Source: Sphingomonas sp. NFR15 (GTDB lineage: Bacteria > Pseudomonadota > Alphaproteobacteria > Sphingomonadales > Sphingomonadaceae). From it: DNA of 64,000 nucleotides. The notes under the pieces were generated by a model. That model did not search any database and had not been told where the DNA came from. It saw only the letters and a program-made list of their open reading frames with translations. Where the stretch lies: assembly GCF_900103265.1 (NCBI RefSeq), contig NZ_FMWX01000005.1, positions 248,001 to 312,000 on the forward strand, read 5' to 3'. Both the position numbers and the translations under genes were made by a program. This document shows, piece after piece, positions 49,108 through 57,572 of this stretch; position 1 is the stretch's first letter, and each line of letters opens with the position of its first letter.

Positions 49108-49190
49108 CGTCACCCCAGCGCATGCTGGGGTCTTCCAGGGCGGGCGCTACGGCCCACACCGGGAGATGCCAGCGTGCGCTGGCATGACGG
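49108..49190. repeat. Dispersed palindromic element (copy B, same family as 7115-7199)
   Basis: Begins CGTCACCCCAGCGCATGCTG and ends GTGCGCTGGCATGACGG, with the same borders, length and two-hairpin plan as 7115-7199. It sits between yraN and gshB. Confidence 0.8.
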
Positions 49191-49230
49191 ACGAGGTTCG
49201 CGTTGCAGATAGGCGCGAGCGACCGTGCTG

Positions 49231-49584
49231 TCACCCGATCCAAGCATTCTCGATATGCCGCAGCGGCACGCCGCGCGCGATGAGGATGACATCGACGCGG
49301 ATGTCGTCGCCGGGCAGCGCATACTCGGCCATCAGCACCTCGGCCGCCGCCGCGACGCGGGCGAGGCGGCGTTCGTCGATGGCAAGGTCGAGCTCGGCGG
49401 CGGTGCGGCGCAGCTTAACCTCGACGAAGGCGACGAGGCCGGGGCGGCGCGCGACCAGATCGACCTCGCCCGCCTTGGTGCGCACCCGGCGCGCGACGAT
49501 CTGCCAGCCTTTCAGCCGCAGCCACCACGCGGCGATGCGCTCGCCGCGTCGGCCGGCGGCCTCGGCGACGCGGCGGTCTCTCAC
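49231..49584 (-). CDS. yraN: YraN-family (UPF0102) putative nuclease
   Basis: A 117-aa protein with the compact nuclease-like fold of UPF0102: GERIAAWWLRLKGWQIVARR near residue 14, the acidic/lysine core KAGEVDLVARRPGLVAFVEV with K, and RLARVAAAAEVLMAEYALP. The E-x-D-L and V-K residues resemble the Holliday-junction-type PD-(D/E)xK site. The role is not settled. It is overlapped by four bases with the rsmI stop upstream, a standard arrangement. Confidence 0.9.
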   Translation of the reverse strand: MRDRRVAEAAGRRGERIAAWWLRLKGWQIVARRVRTKAGEVDLVARRPGLVAFVEVKLRRTAAELDLAIDERRLARVAAAAEVLMAEYALPGDDIRVDVILIARGVPLRHIENAWIG

Positions 49585-50414
49585 CCTTTCAGCTCGAGCG
49601 CCCGCGCGTAGAGTTCGCGGCGGTCCAGCCCCAGCTTCTTGGCGACCTCGCCCGCCGCCTTGGACGCGGGAAGCCGTTGCAGCGCCTCGATCAGCGCGGC
49701 ATCGGCATCCTCGGCGCTCGCCGCTTCGGGTTCGCCGGGCGGGGCGACGACGATCACGATCTCGCCTTTGGGGGGCGCCTCGGCGTAGCGCGCGGCCAGC
49801 GCGGAGAGCGAATCGGTGACGGCTTCCTCGAACTTCTTGGTGATCTCGCGCGCAACCGCCGCGTCGCGGTCACCAAGGCCCTCGGCGAGCGCGGTCAGCG
49901 TCGCGGCGAGGCGCGGCCCCGATTCGTACAGCACCAAGGTCGCGCGGATCGCGGCGACTTCGGCGATCGCGGCGGCGCGCGCCTGCGCCTTGGGCGGCAG
50001 GAAGCCGAGGAAGAAGAAACGATCGGTCGGCAGCCCGGCGAGCGTCAGCGCGGCGATCGCGGCGCACGGGCCGGGGATCGTCACCACCGCATGACCGGCG
50101 GCGCGTGCGTCGCGGACCAGCTTGTAGCCCGGATCGGAGATCAGCGGCGTCCCCGCGTCGGACACCAAAGCGACCGCTTCCGTCCCCATCCGCGCGACCA
50201 GGCCGGGGCGGACCGCCTCGGCATTATGGTCGTGATAGGGCGTCATCGGGCGCTTGACGCCGACATGGCGCAGCAGCCCCGCCGTCACACGCGAGTCTTC
50301 CACCGCGATTACAGCGGCATGGGACAGGATATGCGCCGCGCGCGGTGACAGATCACCGAGATTGCCGATAGGGGTGGCGACGATATAGAGACCGGGCGCG
50401 AGTACAGCGTTCAT
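49581..50414 (-). CDS. rsmI: 16S rRNA (cytidine1402-2'-O)-methyltransferase
   Basis: SAM-dependent enzyme that 2'-O-methylates C1402 of 16S rRNA in the decoding centre. The 277-aa chain has ATPIGNLGDLSPRAAHIL near residue 15, the SAM-binding ALVSDAGTPLISDPGYKLVR near 85, and LPTDRFFFLGFLPPKAQARA near 128, all RsmI signatures; the C-terminal part with GEIVIVVAPPGEPE and the final helix is also present. It overlaps yraN and is divergent from the LpoA-like gene, with which it is normally neighbour. Confidence 0.95.
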   Translation of the reverse strand: MNAVLAPGLYIVATPIGNLGDLSPRAAHILSHAAVIAVEDSRVTAGLLRHVGVKRPMTPYHDHNAEAVRPGLVARMGTEAVALVSDAGTPLISDPGYKLVRDARAAGHAVVTIPGPCAAIAALTLAGLPTDRFFFLGFLPPKAQARAAAIAEVAAIRATLVLYESGPRLAATLTALAEGLGDRDAAVAREITKKFEEAVTDSLSALAARYAEAPPKGEIVIVVAPPGEPEAASAEDADAALIEALQRLPASKAAGEVAKKLGLDRRELYARALELKG

Positions 50415-50425
50415 CGGAGGGGTTC

Positions 50426-51616
50426 ATGACAGACGGGGCAAGGGTACGGCAACCAGGAAGGCCGCTGCGGCGCGCCGTTATCGTCATGGCCGCGCTGCTG
50501 CTGGCGGGCTGCCAAGCGGTGGTGCCGCGCGGCGCGACCGAGCCGGGCCGCCGCCCGCCGCCGCCGCGCCAACAGCCGAGCCAGGTCGAGCAGGGCATCC
50601 CCACCGACACCGCGCGCCACCGCGTGGCGCTGCTGGTGCCGCTGTCGGGTCCGAACGCGGGCGTGGGGCAGAGCCTCGCCAACGCGACGCAGATGGCGTT
50701 GCTCGATTCGAACAACCAGCGCATCCGCATCACCACCTATGACACCAACCTCGGTGCCGCCGCCGCCGCGCAGCGCGCGATCGCCGAGGGCAACCGGCTG
50801 ATCCTCGGGCCGCTGCTCGGTGACGACGTGCGCGCGGTGACGCCGATCGCGCACCGATCGAGCGTGCCGGTGGTGGCATTCTCGAACGACTCTTCGGCGG
50901 CCGGGCAGGGCGCGTATCTGATGGGTTATGTGCCGGCGCAGTCGATCGCGCGCGTGGTCGATTACGCCAAGGCGCAGGGCATCACCAATTTCGCCGGGCT
51001 GGTGCCCAACGGCACTTATGGCGAGCGCGCCTCGACCGCGTTCCTGCGCTCGGTGGAAAGCGCGGGCGGGCAGGTCGTGTCGCTCCAGACCTATCAGCGC
51101 GTGCCGGGGTCGATCACCGCCGCGATCACGCGGATGGGCAAGGATTCGCCGTATCAGGCGGTCCTGATCGCCGACAGCGCCAACACCGCCTCGGCGGCGG
51201 TGCCGGTGCTGCGCCGGGTCGGTGCGAGCAGCGCGCATGTGCTCGGCACCGAATTGTGGAATTCGGAAAGCTCGATGGCGAACAAGCCCGCGCTCAACGG
51301 CGCGTGGTTCGCGAGCGTGTCGAACGGGCTGTATCGCCAGTACGCCGCCAAATATCGCGCGCGCTTCGGTGCGGCGCCGTTCCGGCTGTCGAGCCTCGGC
51401 TATGACGCGGTGCTGCTGACGATCCGAATCTCGGCGGACTGGACGGTGGGCACGCCGTTCCCCGAGCGGCGGCTGACCGACGCGGGCGGGTTCGCCGGCA
51501 TCGACGGCGCGTTCCGCTTCGGCAAGGATGGTGTCGCCGAGCGTGCGCTCGAGGTGCAGGAGATTCGCGGCGGCAGCGCCGTCACCGTGTCGCCGGCGCC
51601 GCGCGGGTTTGAATGA
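50426..51616 (+). CDS. LpoA/YraM-like lipoprotein (penicillin-binding protein activator)
   Basis: A 396-aa lipoprotein: the lipobox LAGC lies in [19 protein letters not shown] near residue 28, followed by a proline-rich stretch and a periplasmic-binding-like domain ([20 protein letters not shown] near 68, [20 protein letters not shown] near 115 and [20 protein letters not shown]). This is the C-terminal domain of LpoA, which activates PBP1A in E. coli; the N-terminal TPR domain of LpoA is missing, as in alphaproteobacterial homologues. Its position beside rsmI matches conserved synteny. The overlap with the next gene is four bases. Confidence 0.85.
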   Translation: MTDGARVRQPGRPLRRAVIVMAALLLAGCQAVVPRGATEPGRRPPPPRQQPSQVEQGIPTDTARHRVALLVPLSGPNAGVGQSLANATQMALLDSNNQRIRITTYDTNLGAAAAAQRAIAEGNRLILGPLLGDDVRAVTPIAHRSSVPVVAFSNDSSAAGQGAYLMGYVPAQSIARVVDYAKAQGITNFAGLVPNGTYGERASTAFLRSVESAGGQVVSLQTYQRVPGSITAAITRMGKDSPYQAVLIADSANTASAAVPVLRRVGASSAHVLGTELWNSESSMANKPALNGAWFASVSNGLYRQYAAKYRARFGAAPFRLSSLGYDAVLLTIRISADWTVGTPFPERRLTDAGGFAGIDGAFRFGKDGVAERALEVQEIRGGSAVTVSPAPRGFE

Positions 51617-53232
51617 GCGACGGTATCTTCATCGGCGCGGGTGAGGGCGGGGCGAATCCGCAGCACCTCGACCTCAAACGCGCCAACCGCCACGGGCTGA
51701 TCGCGGGCGCGACCGGCACCGGCAAGACGGTGACGATCCAGGGCATCATCGAGGGCTTTTCCGCCGTGGGCGTGCCGTGCTTCGTCGCCGACGTGAAGGG
51801 CGATCTGTCGGGACTGGCGATGGCGGGATCGCCGCAAGCCAAGACGCACGACGCCTTCGCCGCGCGCGCCAAGGCGATCGGCGACGATGCGTGGACCTAT
51901 GCCGCCACGCCGGTGCAGTTCTGGGATTTGTACGGCGAGCAGGGCCATCCGATCCGCACCACCATCTCCGAGATGGGGCCGCTGCTGCTCGCGCGGCTGA
52001 TGGACCTCAACGACGTGCAGGAGGGCGTGCTGACGATCGCCTTCCACGTCGCCGACGCGGAAGGGCTGCTGCTGCTCGACCTCGACGATCTGCAATCGAT
52101 GCTCAGCTATTGCGCGGCGCGCGCCGACGAACTGACCACGACCTACGGCAACGTCTCCAAACAATCGATCGGCGCGATCCAGCGGTCGCTGCTCCAGTTG
52201 CGCAGCCAGGGCGCGGAGAATTTCTTCGGCGAGCCGGCGCTCGCGATGGCGGACTTCATCGCCACCGACGATTCGGGACGCGGCATCGTCAACATTCTCG
52301 CCGCCGACAAACTCATGCAGAGCCCCAAGCTCTACGCCACCTTCCTGCTGTGGCTGATGAGCGAGCTGTTCGAGCATCTCCCCGAGATCGGCGATCCCGA
52401 CAAGCCGGTGCTGGCGTTCTTCTTCGACGAAGCGCATCTGCTGTTCGACAGCGCGCCCAAGGCGTTGCTCGACAAGATCGAGCAGGTCGTGCGGCTGATC
52501 CGGTCGAAGGGCGTCGGCGTCTATTTCATCACGCAGAACCCGATCGACGTGCCCGACACCGTGGCGGGGCAGCTCGGCAACCGCGTGCAGCATGCGCTGC
52601 GCGCGTTCACGCCGCGCGATCAGGCGGCGGTGAAGGCGGCGGCGACGACGTTCCGCGCCAACCCCGGCGTCGATGTCGAGAGCGCGATCACCGAGTTGAA
52701 GGTGGGAGAGGCGCTCGTCTCGTTGCTGCTGCCCGATGGCGCGCCCGAGCCGGTGCAGCGCACGCTCATCAAGCCGCCGGCCTCGCGGGTCGGGCCGATC
52801 ACTCCGGCCGAGCGGAAAGTGCTGATCGAGATCGACGCGATCGGCGCCAAATACGACACGCTAGTGGACCGCGAATCGTGCGAGGAAATCCTCGCCGCCA
52901 AGGCGCAGGAGGCAAGCGCCGCAGCCGCCGAGGCGGCCGCGAAGGACAGCGCCGACAAGGCCGCCGCCGCGCAGGCCAAGGACGATGCGCGCGCCGCCAA
53001 GGAGGCCGAGCGCGCCAGGATCGCCGCCGATCGCGCGGCCGCGAACAGCCCCTGGGCCAAGATCGCCACCACCGCCGCGCGCACCGCGACCTCGACGATC
53101 ACGCGGCAGGTCGCGAACGAAGTCGCCAAACAGGTGTTCGGCACCGGATCGCGGCGGGGCGCGAGCGCGGGTGGCGATCTCGTCGGCGGCATCCTGCGCG
53201 GGGTTCTGGGCGGGATTTTCAAGGGGCGGTAG
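51613..53232 (+). CDS. DUF853 HerA-like ATPase
   Basis: A 539-aa P-loop ATPase of the DUF853 family, related to the HerA helicase. Walker A is [19 protein letters not shown] near residue 30, Walker B is [19 protein letters not shown] near 275, and the sensor [19 protein letters not shown] near 305. The C-terminal 120 residues form an Ala/Lys/Glu-rich coiled coil ([20 protein letters not shown]) and end in a glycine-rich tail. Such proteins are widespread but their DNA substrate and role are unknown. It overlaps the lipoprotein gene by four bases. Confidence 0.88.
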   Translation: MSDGIFIGAGEGGANPQHLDLKRANRHGLIAGATGTGKTVTIQGIIEGFSAVGVPCFVADVKGDLSGLAMAGSPQAKTHDAFAARAKAIGDDAWTYAATPVQFWDLYGEQGHPIRTTISEMGPLLLARLMDLNDVQEGVLTIAFHVADAEGLLLLDLDDLQSMLSYCAARADELTTTYGNVSKQSIGAIQRSLLQLRSQGAENFFGEPALAMADFIATDDSGRGIVNILAADKLMQSPKLYATFLLWLMSELFEHLPEIGDPDKPVLAFFFDEAHLLFDSAPKALLDKIEQVVRLIRSKGVGVYFITQNPIDVPDTVAGQLGNRVQHALRAFTPRDQAAVKAAATTFRANPGVDVESAITELKVGEALVSLLLPDGAPEPVQRTLIKPPASRVGPITPAERKVLIEIDAIGAKYDTLVDRESCEEILAAKAQEASAAAAEAAAKDSADKAAAAQAKDDARAAKEAERARIAADRAAANSPWAKIATTAARTATSTITRQVANEVAKQVFGTGSRRGASAGGDLVGGILRGVLGGIFKGR

Positions 53233-53274
53233 GCACGCTCGACCCGCCCGTTGCCGCCGCTCCGCCCGGGCACG

Positions 53275-53384
53275 CCCTTCGACTGCGCTCAGGGCGAACG
53301 GGTGGGGGAGGCTTCCAGACCCCTTCGTGTCGGGTAAGTCGAGGCGCCGATACCTCCCTCCGTTCGTGCTGAGCGCAGTCGAAG
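53275..53384. repeat. Dispersed inverted repeat, TTCGTGCTGAG family (copy with full GCGCAGTCGA core)
   Basis: Arms at 53275-53301 (CCCTTCGACTGCGCTCAGGG, then CGAACGG) and 53360-53384 (CCGTTCGTGCTGAGCGCAGT, then CGAAG) are near-perfect reverse complements. It lies between the convergent DUF853 and tonB genes. Confidence 0.8.
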
Positions 53385-53422
53385 CACGTGCCCCAGGCGT
53401 GGCGCCGGCCCGGGGGCCGGGT

Positions 53423-54175
53423 TCACCGGTCGCCATCGTCGTCTTCGTCGTGCCCGACCACCCAGGTGTGATCCTGGTTCTCGATTCGCGAGCGGATCTT
53501 CTTGCCGTTGGCGTCGCGCGCTGGTTCGTAGCGGTACCGTTCCTGGATCAGCCGGCAGGTGGTCGCGTCGATGTCGGGGTTGCCGCTGCTCTTGCGGATC
53601 GTGCAGCCGGTCGCCTGGCCGGTGACTTCGACGGTGAAGCTCACCCAAACGGTGCCGCCGACGCGGGCTTGCAGCGCACTCCTTGGATAGTCCGATCCCC
53701 GGATGCGGCCGCTCTTCTGATAGGCGGCCCGGCCGCCGCCATCGCCGTTCCCCGCGCCGCCGCTGCCGGTACCGTTGCCGGTTCCGCCGGCACCCGTGCC
53801 CGGGCCGGCCTTGCCGGACGCGCCCGAACTGGCCTGATCGCCGGCCGCCGGAGTGGGCGCGGTGACGATCGGCGGGGGGACCGGCATCGGGATTTTGGGC
53901 GGCGGCGCGGCCACCTCGGTCGCCTTCGAGCGGATGTTGGGCGGCGCCGCCGCGCCGGCCTTGCGGATGCTGGGCTTGGGGCGCGGCTTGGGTGGAGGCG
54001 GCGGCGGGGGGGGCGGCGGTGTCGTCACGCCGAACAGCTTGAGATCCTGCGTGACGACATGCGGGATCGTCACGGTGAAGCCGCTGGCGAGCAGCACGCC
54101 GAGGCCGACCTGCAACGCCGCCGCGCCGATCGCGGCTGCCACCTTCCTGTCGCTGCTGGCGCGGTATGTCGTCAT
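53423..54175 (-). CDS. tonB: TonB energy transducer
   Basis: A 250-aa TonB: a short cytoplasmic N-terminus, one membrane helix (VAAAIGAAALQVGLGVLLAS), a proline/lysine-rich linker (TPPPPPPPPPPKPRPKPSI), a long glycine-rich hinge, and the C-terminal domain RIRGSDYPRSALQARVGGTV with FTVEVTGQATGCTIRKSSGN. It spans the periplasm and passes proton-motive energy to outer-membrane receptors such as those at 57573 and 60766. No exbB or exbD is in the window. The ATG at 54175 is preferred to upstream codons. Confidence 0.88.
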   Translation of the reverse strand: MTTYRASSDRKVAAAIGAAALQVGLGVLLASGFTVTIPHVVTQDLKLFGVTTPPPPPPPPPPKPRPKPSIRKAGAAAPPNIRSKATEVAAPPPKIPMPVPPPIVTAPTPAAGDQASSGASGKAGPGTGAGGTGNGTGSGGAGNGDGGGRAAYQKSGRIRGSDYPRSALQARVGGTVWVSFTVEVTGQATGCTIRKSSGNPDIDATTCRLIQERYRYEPARDANGKKIRSRIENQDHTWVVGHDEDDDGDR

Positions 54176-54261
54176 TGTCGCGTGCCAACCTCGGATCGTG
54201 CCGCTAGGTTCCAACGCCAAGCGGCGTCTTTCGTCCAGCCGAATCATACCGGAGCCTTCGC

Positions 54262-55164
54262 ATGACCGACAACAGCCGATCCTGGCGCGACCGCGCGATC
54301 CAGCTTTACGACGCCTTCACCCACGAACATCGCGATCGCCGCGCGCTGCTGCGTGACATGGTGGCGCTGACCGGATCGGTCGCCGCCGCCGAAGTGCTGA
54401 TCGCCGGGATCGCCGCTGCGCCGGCGGCGGCCGCGATCACCGATGCCGCCGATCCGACGCTTGATATCGCCAAGGAAGCCTATGGCATCGGGCCGGGCAA
54501 GCAACTGACCGGCTATTTCGCGTCGCCCAAGGGCAAGACCAATCTCGGCAGCGTCATCGTCTTCCACGAGAATCGCGGGCTGACGGCGCATATCGAGGAT
54601 GTCGCGCGGCGCTTCGCGCTTGCGGGCTTCCGCGCGGTCGCGCCCGATTTCCTCAGCGATCAGGGCGGCACGCCGGATACCACCAACGCGAAAGGCGAGG
54701 ACAAGGCGCGCGAGATGATCGGCAAGGCCGATCTCGCCGCGATCACCAGCGAGGCGGTCGCCACGATCGGCGCGATGCGCGCCCGGCCCGGCGGCAACGG
54801 CAAGGTCGCGATCGTCGGCTTCTGCTGGGGCGGGGCGCTCGTCAACCGCGTCGCGGTGGCGGCGGGGGACGCGCTGGCGGCGGGTGTCGCCTATTACGGT
54901 CCCGCGCCCGATCCGGCCGAGGCGGCACAGGTCGCCGCGCCGCTGCTGCTGCACTATGCCGGCAAGGACACGCGCGTCGCCGCGACCGGGGGGCCGTGGG
55001 TCGCCGCGCTGAAAGCGGCTGGCAAGGACGTGACCGACTATACCTATGAGGGGGTCGATCACGCCTTCAACAACGATACCTCGGCGGAGCGGTACAATGC
55101 GGCGGCGGCGCTGCTGGCCTGGGATCGCACGATCGCCTTCCTGCACGCCCATCTTGACGGCTGA
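54262..55164 (+). CDS. Dienelactone hydrolase family protein
   Basis: A 300-aa alpha/beta hydrolase. The catalytic cysteine is in VGFCWGGALVNRVA near residue 193, the acid should lie in HYAGKDTRVAA, and the histidine in GVDHAFNNDTSAERY near 272, the Cys-Asp-His triad of dienelactone hydrolases. The N-terminus YDAFTHEHRDRRALLRDMVA leads into a hydrophobic stretch, probably a Tat-type signal with the RR pair, so it would be exported. The substrate is unknown. Confidence 0.88.
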   Translation: MTDNSRSWRDRAIQLYDAFTHEHRDRRALLRDMVALTGSVAAAEVLIAGIAAAPAAAAITDAADPTLDIAKEAYGIGPGKQLTGYFASPKGKTNLGSVIVFHENRGLTAHIEDVARRFALAGFRAVAPDFLSDQGGTPDTTNAKGEDKAREMIGKADLAAITSEAVATIGAMRARPGGNGKVAIVGFCWGGALVNRVAVAAGDALAAGVAYYGPAPDPAEAAQVAAPLLLHYAGKDTRVAATGGPWVAALKAAGKDVTDYTYEGVDHAFNNDTSAERYNAAAALLAWDRTIAFLHAHLDG

Positions 55165-55206
55165 TGGCGGATATGTTCTTCTGATGTTCCGGTTCGAAAG
55201 GGGCGG

Positions 55207-55848
55207 ATGATGGCAAGCGATCTGGTTTTCTACACCAACCCGATGTCGCGCGGGCGGACGATCCGCTGGATGCTGGAGGAGGTCGGCGCACCCTATGAGG
55301 CGGTGGTGCTCGACTACGCCTCTTCGATGAAGGCGCTCGGCTATCTGGCGATCAACCCGATGGGGAAGGTTCCGGCGATCGTCCACCACGGCAAGGTCGT
55401 CACCGAATGCGCGGCGATCTGCGCCTATCTGGCCGATGCATTCCCCGAGGCCGGGCTGGCGCCGCCGCCGACCGAGCGCGCCGAATATTATCGCTGGCTG
55501 TTCTTCGCGGCGGGGCCGGTCGAGCAGGCGTTCACCAACAAGTCGCTCGGGGTCACCCCCAACGACCAGCAGAAGCGCATGGTAGGCTATGGGTGCTTCG
55601 AGCAGACGGTCGATGCGCTCGAAGCGGCGGTTTCCGGCACGCCCTATGTGACCGGCGACACCTTCACCGCCGCCGATCTCTATGTCGGGTCGCAGATCGG
55701 GTTCATGCTCCAGTTCGGCATGCTGGAACCGCGCCCCGCGTTCGTCGGCTATTCGGAGCGCGTGCATGCGCGTGAGGCGTTCAAGCGCGCCGCCGCGATC
55801 GACGATGCGCTGATCGCCGCCGCGAAGGACGCCGCGCCGGCGGGATGA
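55207..55848 (+). CDS. Glutathione S-transferase family protein
   Basis: A 213-aa GST: thioredoxin-like N-terminus (LVFYTNPMSRGRTIRWMLEE near residue 6, YLAINPMGKVPAIVHHGKV, then the glutathione-binding TECAAICAYLADAFP) and a helical C-terminal domain (YVTGDTFTAADLYVGSQIGF). The Ser/Tyr catalytic residue is probably in YTNPMSRG. Class and substrate are not clear. Two ATGs in tandem (55207 and 55210) could both start. It follows the dienelactone hydrolase gene by 42 bases. Confidence 0.9.
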   Translation: MMASDLVFYTNPMSRGRTIRWMLEEVGAPYEAVVLDYASSMKALGYLAINPMGKVPAIVHHGKVVTECAAICAYLADAFPEAGLAPPPTERAEYYRWLFFAAGPVEQAFTNKSLGVTPNDQQKRMVGYGCFEQTVDALEAAVSGTPYVTGDTFTAADLYVGSQIGFMLQFGMLEPRPAFVGYSERVHAREAFKRAAAIDDALIAAAKDAAPAG

Positions 55849-55858
55849 GGCGCGCCGC

Positions 55859-56881
55859 TCACCGGCCCAGGTGCAAGGCGATGAGCAGCCCGGCGAACAG
55901 CAGGTAGAGCAGCCCCATCGAGGCGAGCAGCGCGCGCGAGATCCAGCCGCCGCGAAACGCGACGAACAGGACCGCGATCGACAACGCCGTCACACCCGCG
56001 GCGAGCAGCAGCGAACGATCGAGCAGCCAGGGCGTGAAGAACAGCCCGAGCGCGGTCGGGATCGTCGCCTGGATCATCATCGCGCCCGAGATGTTGGCGA
56101 GCGCGAGCCGGTGCTTGCCCTGCCGCACCCAGATGATCGCGTTCATCGTCTCGGGCAGTTCGGTGGCGATTGGGCTGAGCAGCAGCGCGAGCAGTTGCGG
56201 CTTGAGGCCGAGCACGGGGCCGAGTTGTTCGAGCTGGGCGACGAACAGCCGTGACGCGAAGAAGATCACCGCGAGCGCGGCGAGCGTCTGGACGATCGCG
56301 ATGCCGGTGCCGGGGGTCTCGGCGTTGGGCTGGAAGCGGAGCGGTTCCAGCGCGCCTTCCGCATCGTCATCGTCGCCGTCCGCCCGCATCTCCTGCCGGA
56401 CGTACAGCGCATAGGCGGCGAGGAAGAGGATGCCGAGCCACGGCTTGAGCGTGAACAGGACGAGACCGAGCGCGATCTTCACCACAAAGATGGCGAGGAA
56501 CCAGCCCTGGTCGCGGCTCAGCCCGCGCAGGTCGGCGCGCATCGCCGGGGTGTCGGCGAGGCGCCGGCGCGACAGCAGCAGCATGATGCCGACGGTCGCA
56601 TAGGCGATCGTCGCCAGCGCGAGCGGGCCGCCGAGCGCGGCGCCGACGCCGAGATCCTTCGCCGCCGCCGTTCCCCCGAACGCGACCGCGACCAACGTCA
56701 CCACGCTTTCGGGCAGCGCGGTGCCGAACGCGGCCAGCACGGTGCCGGTCGCCTTCTCGCCGACCGCCAGCTTGTGCCCGACCCATTCGACACCGTTCAC
56801 GAAATACTCGCACGACAGATAGATCACCACCGCCGAGCCGAGCAGCAACGCGACCGTCACCCACAACGAAGCCATTTGCAC
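55859..56881 (-). CDS. Sodium/calcium exchanger family (CaCA) antiporter behind a manganese-type riboswitch
   Basis: A 340-aa inner-membrane antiporter with about ten helices and the two alpha repeats of the CaCA superfamily: FGTALPESVVTLVAVAFGGT near residue 60 and SPIATELPETMNAIIWVRQG near 245, in which the acidic residues bind the cation. Family members swap Ca2+ or Mn2+ for Na+ or H+. A yybP-ykoY-type element lies at 56950-57052, so Mn2+ export is the likely job. Start: GTG 56881 has GGGGGA six bases upstream; ATG 56875, two codons on, is the alternative. It is convergent with the GST gene. Confidence 0.9.
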   Translation of the reverse strand: MQMASLWVTVALLLGSAVVIYLSCEYFVNGVEWVGHKLAVGEKATGTVLAAFGTALPESVVTLVAVAFGGTAAAKDLGVGAALGGPLALATIAYATVGIMLLLSRRRLADTPAMRADLRGLSRDQGWFLAIFVVKIALGLVLFTLKPWLGILFLAAYALYVRQEMRADGDDDDAEGALEPLRFQPNAETPGTGIAIVQTLAALAVIFFASRLFVAQLEQLGPVLGLKPQLLALLLSPIATELPETMNAIIWVRQGKHRLALANISGAMMIQATIPTALGLFFTPWLLDRSLLLAAGVTALSIAVLFVAFRGGWISRALLASMGLLYLLFAGLLIALHLGR

Positions 56882-56949
56882 GAAAATCCCCCGGGGCCGG
56901 GACGGCGGACACACGGACAGGCGCGACGCCCGACCCCCGAACGTCCGCC

Positions 56950-57052
56950 AATCCATGGTCTCGTCAAACCGTCAGGCCGCGCGCGCCACGGCCGAAGCCG
57001 ATCGTGTTGACGCACGCCCCGCTGCGATGCGGGCGACTACTCCCCAGGAAGC
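56950..57052 (-). ncRNA. yybP-ykoY family manganese riboswitch
   Basis: Minus-strand leader of the CaCA antiporter gene. From its 5' side it shows TTCCTGGGGAGTAG (57050-57037), then the stem CGCCCGC / GCGGGGC, then GTGCGTCAACACGATCGGC, a GGCC-bearing stem, and GGTTTGACGAGACCATGGA (56970-56952). The invariant GGGGAGUAG and the C-rich 3' element GACGAGACC match the two loops that hold Mn2+ in this riboswitch class, with the closing helix formed by TCCTGG and CCATGGA. It ends about 70 bases before the gene start. The remaining 160 bases towards the lipoprotein gene show only AT-richer sequence suited to promoters. Confidence 0.85.
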
Positions 57053-57216
57053 GCGCGCCGTGTGGCCGATCGCGGCGGTGCCGTCAACCGTCGCGCCCGC
57101 GCGTGTCAAAGGGCGGCTTGGACGCGGCGAAGCATTTCTATCAATTCCTAGCGTCGCACTCGGATATAGTCACATCAGTGCAACGGCGAAAACGCCGCTC
57201 GACGACAGGAGGACAT

Positions 57217-57411
57217 ATGAAGACGCTCGCTTTTTCCGCGCTGATCGCGGCCGCGCTCGCGGTGTCGGGCTGCGCCAAGCCGGCGGATGATGCGAACGCC
57301 GCCGCGCGCAATGATGTCATCGCCAACGATGGCGATGGCGCGGCAACTAATCTTTCCGCGATCGACCCGCTGGACGGCAACGCGACCGCGACATCAAGCA
57401 ACGCGCTGTAA
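57217..57411 (+). CDS. Small lipoprotein, 64 aa
   Basis: MKTLAFSALIAAALAVSGCA is a lipoprotein signal with the lipobox VSGC, so Cys19 would be lipidated. The mature part is acidic and Asn/Ala-rich (DDANAAARNDVIANDGDGAA), without a known domain. The ATG has a perfect AGGAGG a few bases upstream, and an intrinsic terminator follows at 57470. It is separated by that terminator from the receptor gene. Confidence 0.75.
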   Translation: MKTLAFSALIAAALAVSGCAKPADDANAAARNDVIANDGDGAATNLSAIDPLDGNATATSSNAL

Positions 57412-57469
57412 CCCGCCCCGCGCGGATTTCGACCCGACACGCTGGTAAGCTCCCAAGCGTAACCTCGAA

Positions 57470-57500
57470 CCCGGCAGCCCCGCTGTCGGGTCCTTTTTTC
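57470..57500 (+). terminator. Intrinsic terminator after the small lipoprotein gene
   Basis: CCCGGCAG (57470-57477) and CTGTCGGG (57483-57490) pair with one G-U, loop CCCCG, followed by TCCTTTTTTC. A standard Rho-independent terminator. Confidence 0.9.
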
Positions 57501-57572
57501 CACTGCGGCAAATCTGGATCGCACCGCGCGCGTGCCGATCCCGCTACGACTAAAGAAAATTATAACAGGGAC

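Noticed and set aside
57412..57572. Riboswitch (cobalamin or other) before the TonB receptor at 57573
   Set aside because: The segment contains an intrinsic terminator for the lipoprotein gene and no conserved B12-box or other riboswitch core.
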